NCBI RefSeq assembly: GCF_000484695.1
Contig: NZ_AXVR01000032.1
Location: 1-57,410 of the forward strand
Direction of reading: 5' to 3'
Length of the DNA stretch: 57,410 nucleotides
Source of the DNA: Salinispora cortesiana
Lineage (GTDB): Bacteria > Actinomycetota > Actinomycetes > Mycobacteriales > Micromonosporaceae
Shown here: one piece after another, positions 54,973 through 57,410 of the stretch
Layout: every line of letters begins with the position of its first letter
Numbering within the stretch: position 1 is the stretch's first letter
Made by a program: the position numbers and the translations under genes
The notes under the pieces: generated by a model
What the model was told of the DNA's origin: nothing
What the model saw: only the letters and a program-made list of their open reading frames with translations
Database searches by the model: none

Positions 54973-55833
54973 CTAAGGGGTGGGTTTGGAAGTGCCCAAT
55001 CGTCCCTTTCTAGGCCAGCCCGCCGCGTCGTCCCGGTCCAGGCCAGCGAGGAGACGTAGCCCATCCTCGCTGGGGCTGCCGGGAGAGGCGGACAGCACCA
55101 GCAGTTCCACACCGGAGTCGTCCGGGGGTACGAGGCTTTCCTGGTGCAGTTCCAGCAGCCCGACCAGCGGGTGCCGGTAGGACCGCCGCCCGTAAGGGCG
55201 GGCGCGTACGTCGGCACGTGCCCAGAGGCCGCGGAAGCGTTCGCTATTCATCGCCAGTTCGCCGATGAGCGAGGTGAGGCGGGGCTCCTCGGGGTACTTG
55301 CCGGCAGCCAGACGCAGGTGCCCGACCACGATGAGGGTGCACGCCTCCCAGTCGGCGTACAGGCCGCGCTCTCTCTCCTCAAGGAAGACGTGCCGGGCGG
55401 TGTTCGAGCCCGGCATCGGCAGGCCGTAGAGGAGCCGGGCGAGACGGTTGCCGGCGAGCACGTCCAGCCGATGATTCATGATCAGTACGGGTGAGTCGGC
55501 CATCAGGTCGACGACGCGGAGTAACTCCGGCCGGATCCGCCCACCTGGCATCCGCGCGCGGTGGCGGCGTTGCCGGGCGAGTCGGTGCAGGTGCCCGCGT
55601 TCGGTCTCATCGAGGCCGAGGACGCGAGCGAGTGCGTCGAGGACCTGGTCGGAGGGCTGGGTCGCGCGGCCCTGCTCCAAACGTACGTAGTAGTCGACGC
55701 TGACTCCGGACAGGTGCGCGACCTCCTCGCGGCGTAGCCCCTGGACCCGGCGATGCCGGTCGGTGGGGATGCCGAAAGTTGCCGGATCGACCCGGGAACG
55801 CCGGGTCCGTAGGAAGCCCGCGAGACTATCCAT
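54973..55833 (-). CDS. XRE regulator with MmyB-like ligand-binding domain
   Basis: 286 aa. The N-terminal helix-turn-helix domain (about 5-70) reads FLRTRRSRVDPATFGIPTDRHRRVQGLRREEVAHLSGVSVDYYVRLEQGRATQPSDQVLDALARVL. The C-terminal PAS-like MmyB-type domain (about 105-275) has VLIMNHRLDVLAGNRLARLLYG and SGVELLVLSASPGS. Such regulators usually sit next to the oxidoreductase they control, as here with the divergent quinone reductase. Start at ATG 55833. The MCO gene follows on the same strand and may be cotranscribed. Confidence 0.9.
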   Translation of the reverse strand: MDSLAGFLRTRRSRVDPATFGIPTDRHRRVQGLRREEVAHLSGVSVDYYVRLEQGRATQPSDQVLDALARVLGLDETERGHLHRLARQRRHRARMPGGRIRPELLRVVDLMADSPVLIMNHRLDVLAGNRLARLLYGLPMPGSNTARHVFLEERERGLYADWEACTLIVVGHLRLAAGKYPEEPRLTSLIGELAMNSERFRGLWARADVRARPYGRRSYRHPLVGLLELHQESLVPPDDSGVELLVLSASPGSPSEDGLRLLAGLDRDDAAGWPRKGRLGTSKPTP

Positions 55834-55837
55834 CCTC

Positions 55838-55887
55838 CCAGTATCACTGGAATGTTGGCGGATGGGTGGTCCTGCCGTTACCAGGAC
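55838..55887. promoter_or_regulatory. Candidate operators in the XRE/quinone reductase divergent gap
   Basis: Two inverted repeats lie in the 135-base gap: ccagt-atc-actgg (55838-55850), 5 bases upstream of the regulator ATG, and gtcctg (55869-55874) with caggac (55882-55887). Either could bind the XRE protein. Assignment is inference from position. Confidence 0.35.
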
Positions 55888-55968
55888 ATCCAGTCCGAGG
55901 AAGCGGTGCCCCTGAATGTCGGGGTGCCGAGGGGCCCAGGATTGAGACCCATGATCCGAAGGAGCCCC

Positions 55969-56738
55969 ATGAACTCGCTGATTGTCTACGCCCACCCGGA
56001 GCCGAAGTCGCTCAACGGCTCGCTGAAGGACCTCGCCATCTCCACCCTGCGGACCGCCGGGCACGGGGTGCGGGTCAGCGATCTGTACGCGATGAGTTGG
56101 AAGGCGGTTGTGGACGCCACGGACTATGGCCCCGAGGCCGCCAATCCGCTCCGGGTCGCCCGGGACTCAGGCCGCGCCTTCGACGCCGGAACACTCACCC
56201 CGGATGTCCTCACCGAGCAGGAGAAACTGCCGTGATCATCTTTCAGTTTCCGCTGTGGTGGTACACCATGCCCGCGATTCTCAAGGGCTGGGTGGACCGG
56301 GTGTTCAGCGCCCACTTCGCGTACGGCGTCGGCGAGCACAGTGACACCAGGTTCGGTGACCGTTTCGGCGAAGGCACCCTGGCCGGCAGGAAGGCGCTGC
56401 TGTCGGTGACCGTCGGTGGATCGGAGTCGCACTACTGCGCTCGCGGGATCAACGGCCCGATCGAGGACCTCCTGTTTCCGATCCAGCACGGCATCCTCTA
56501 CCACCCAGGCATCGAGGTGCTGCCGCCGTTCGTGCTCTACGGCGCCGACCGGTTGACCAGCGAAGACTACTCGGACGTCGCCAAAGCCTGGAAGCAACGC
56601 CTGCTCACCCTGGATTCGACTGAGCCGATCCCGTTCCGACAGCAGAACTCCGGCGACTACGAGATCCCCTCGTTACGGCTGAAGGAGGGGGTGGAGCTCG
56701 CCGGCCGCACCGGCTTTGGGCTGCACCTGCGGCACTGA
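55969..56738 (+). pseudogene. NAD(P)H:quinone oxidoreductase, split by an out-of-frame deletion
   Basis: Flavodoxin-like fold, NQO1/MdaB type. Part 1 starts at ATG 55969 (AAGGAG upstream) with MNSLIVYAHPEPKSLNGSLKD and stops at 56235 after LTEQEKLP (88 aa). Part 2 continues in another frame from GTG 56232: VIIFQFPLWWYTMPAILKGWVDRVFSAHFAYG to FGLHLRH at 56738 (168 aa). Intact relatives have about four more residues (LWAD-like) between EQEKL and the VIFQFPLWWY strand, so roughly 13 bases seem lost. The break leaves a 4-base GTGA overlap, so two chains could still be made by reinitiation. Pseudogene is likeliest; a read error cannot be excluded. Confidence 0.75.
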
Positions 56739-56756
56739 CCCCGGTCGCGCCCGGCG

Positions 56757-57410
56757 TCAGCCGGCGGTGAGGCGCAGTCGGTCGCCGGGCGCCACTCCGA
56801 GCAGGTCGGCGGCCCGCCCACCGTTGACTGCGACCGCGACCTGGCCAGCCGAGTCGACGTGCATCAGGAGTTCGCCTGGCGACACGTCACCGAAGGTGCG
56901 GACGCGTACCGCCGGTTGGCGTTCGACCCCCGGAGCGACCGGGGTAGTGGTTCCAGCAGGTCCCCCGACGCCGCGAGCTGCACGTTGCCGAAGTGGTCCA
57001 CGGTCAGTATCTCGGCGGTGAACCCGTCGGCCTCCGGCTGGACCAGCGGCACTGGTAGCCGGACCAGGGTACTGGGCTCGATGGCCGGGCCGGCGTCGGC
57101 GAGCGGCGCACCGAGCGCCAGCCGGGCCGCGACCGGCGCGAAGACGTCCCGACCGTGGAAGGTGGCGGACCGCTGCGCTCCGAGCCAGTCCCGGTTCGTC
57201 AGCTCCACCGCCGTGCGGACCCCGCCGAGCGCCGCCGCTGCATCCAGCAGCAGCCCGTTGTCCGGGCCGACCAGCAGTCCGTCCCCGGCGGCGAGGGCGA
57301 CCGCCCGACGAGCCGTGCCCACTCCCGGGTCAACCACGGCGAGGTGGACGGCGGCTGGCAGGTACGGCACGGTCTGCGCCAGCACCGCGGCGCCCCGCCG
57401 CACGTCGCCG
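56757..57410 (-). pseudogene. SAM hydrolase (SAM hydroxide adenosyltransferase, DUF62), frameshifted and 5'-truncated by the window
   Basis: The coding frame enters from beyond 57410 (GDVRRGAAVLAQ) and carries VHLAVVDPGVGTARRAV and SATFHGRDVFAPVAARL, giving the Asp-Arg-His set of hydroxide adenosyltransferases rather than fluorinase or chlorinase residues. After DHFGNVQLAASGDLLEP this frame degenerates and stops at 56864. The family C-terminus (VRVRTFGDVSPGELLMHVDS to DRLRLTAG) is intact in another frame, ending with a stop at 56757-56759. One missing base around 56935-56950 would restore a single protein. The enzyme would cleave SAM to adenosine and methionine. Confidence 0.8.

Noticed and set aside
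56757..57410. Fluorinase or SalL-type chlorinase
   Set aside because: The DPGVGTARR and FHGRD motifs carry the Asp-Arg-His residues of SAM hydrolases, and no halometabolite genes are adjacent.

Overview
The window is very GC-rich, dense, mostly plus-strand DNA from an actinomycete. Gene order follows the Mycobacterium tuberculosis blocks nusA-ylxR-infB-rbfA-nrnA-dinF-truB-ribF-rpsO-pnp-pepR and dapB/thyX/dapA/rnj/ftsK/pgsA/clgR-pspA-pspM. The accessory proteins (two small membrane proteins, a DUF574-type methyltransferase, paired YbjN proteins) point to Micromonosporaceae (Micromonospora or Salinispora type). That family assignment is inference from protein style, not from a search.

Layout. 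1-13.7 kb: a fused heterodimer-like ABC exporter, a dicarboxylate/amino-acid symporter, a PcaF-like thiolase, a methyltransferase plus PAS-GGDEF-EAL pair, methionine aminopeptidase with a VIT/CCC1 metal transporter, an F420-type nitroreductase-fold protein, and a coupled pair of ferritin-like proteins (one a lipoprotein). 13.8-26.5 kb: the translation and RNA block rimP-nusA-ylxR-infB-ylxP-rbfA-nrnA, two small membrane proteins, a MATE exporter, truB-ribF-rpsO. 26.7-44.2 kb: pnp, M16 protease, dapB, GNAT, GT87 mannosyltransferase, YcaQ-type DNA glycosylase, DUF2752 protein, thyX, dapA, RNase J, two YbjN proteins and ftsK. 44.3-51 kb: Gdx-type SMR transporter, ornithine cyclodeaminase-like protein, rimO-pgsA-cinA, then the clgR-pspA-pspM envelope-stress operon. 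51-57.4 kb is accessory: a giant multicopper-oxidase-fold protein with three fibronectin III domains that has lost most copper ligands, an XRE regulator, a broken NAD(P)H:quinone oxidoreductase and a frameshifted SAM hydrolase cut by the window edge.

How it works together. The core is RNA and translation machinery (30S maturation by RimP/RbfA/S15, initiation by IF2, elongation control by NusA, decay by PNPase/RNase J/NrnA, modification by TruB/RimO), with lysine/DAP synthesis (dapA, dapB), thymidylate synthesis and chromosome segregation. Many genes overlap by 4 bases (GTGA/ATGA), implying translational coupling. A recurring TANNNT -10 box placed 6-8 bases before the start codon suggests that about ten genes here are leaderless or nearly so.

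The strongest candidates for something undescribed are the copper-ligand-depleted MCO/FN3 protein with its XRE/quinone-reductase neighbourhood, and several strong RNA hairpins at regulatory positions (rpsO leader, infB leader, clgR-pspA spacer). Three apparent frame disruptions (near 22.2, 56.2 and 56.9 kb) should be checked against reads. No rRNA, tRNA, CRISPR array, insertion sequence or prophage was seen.
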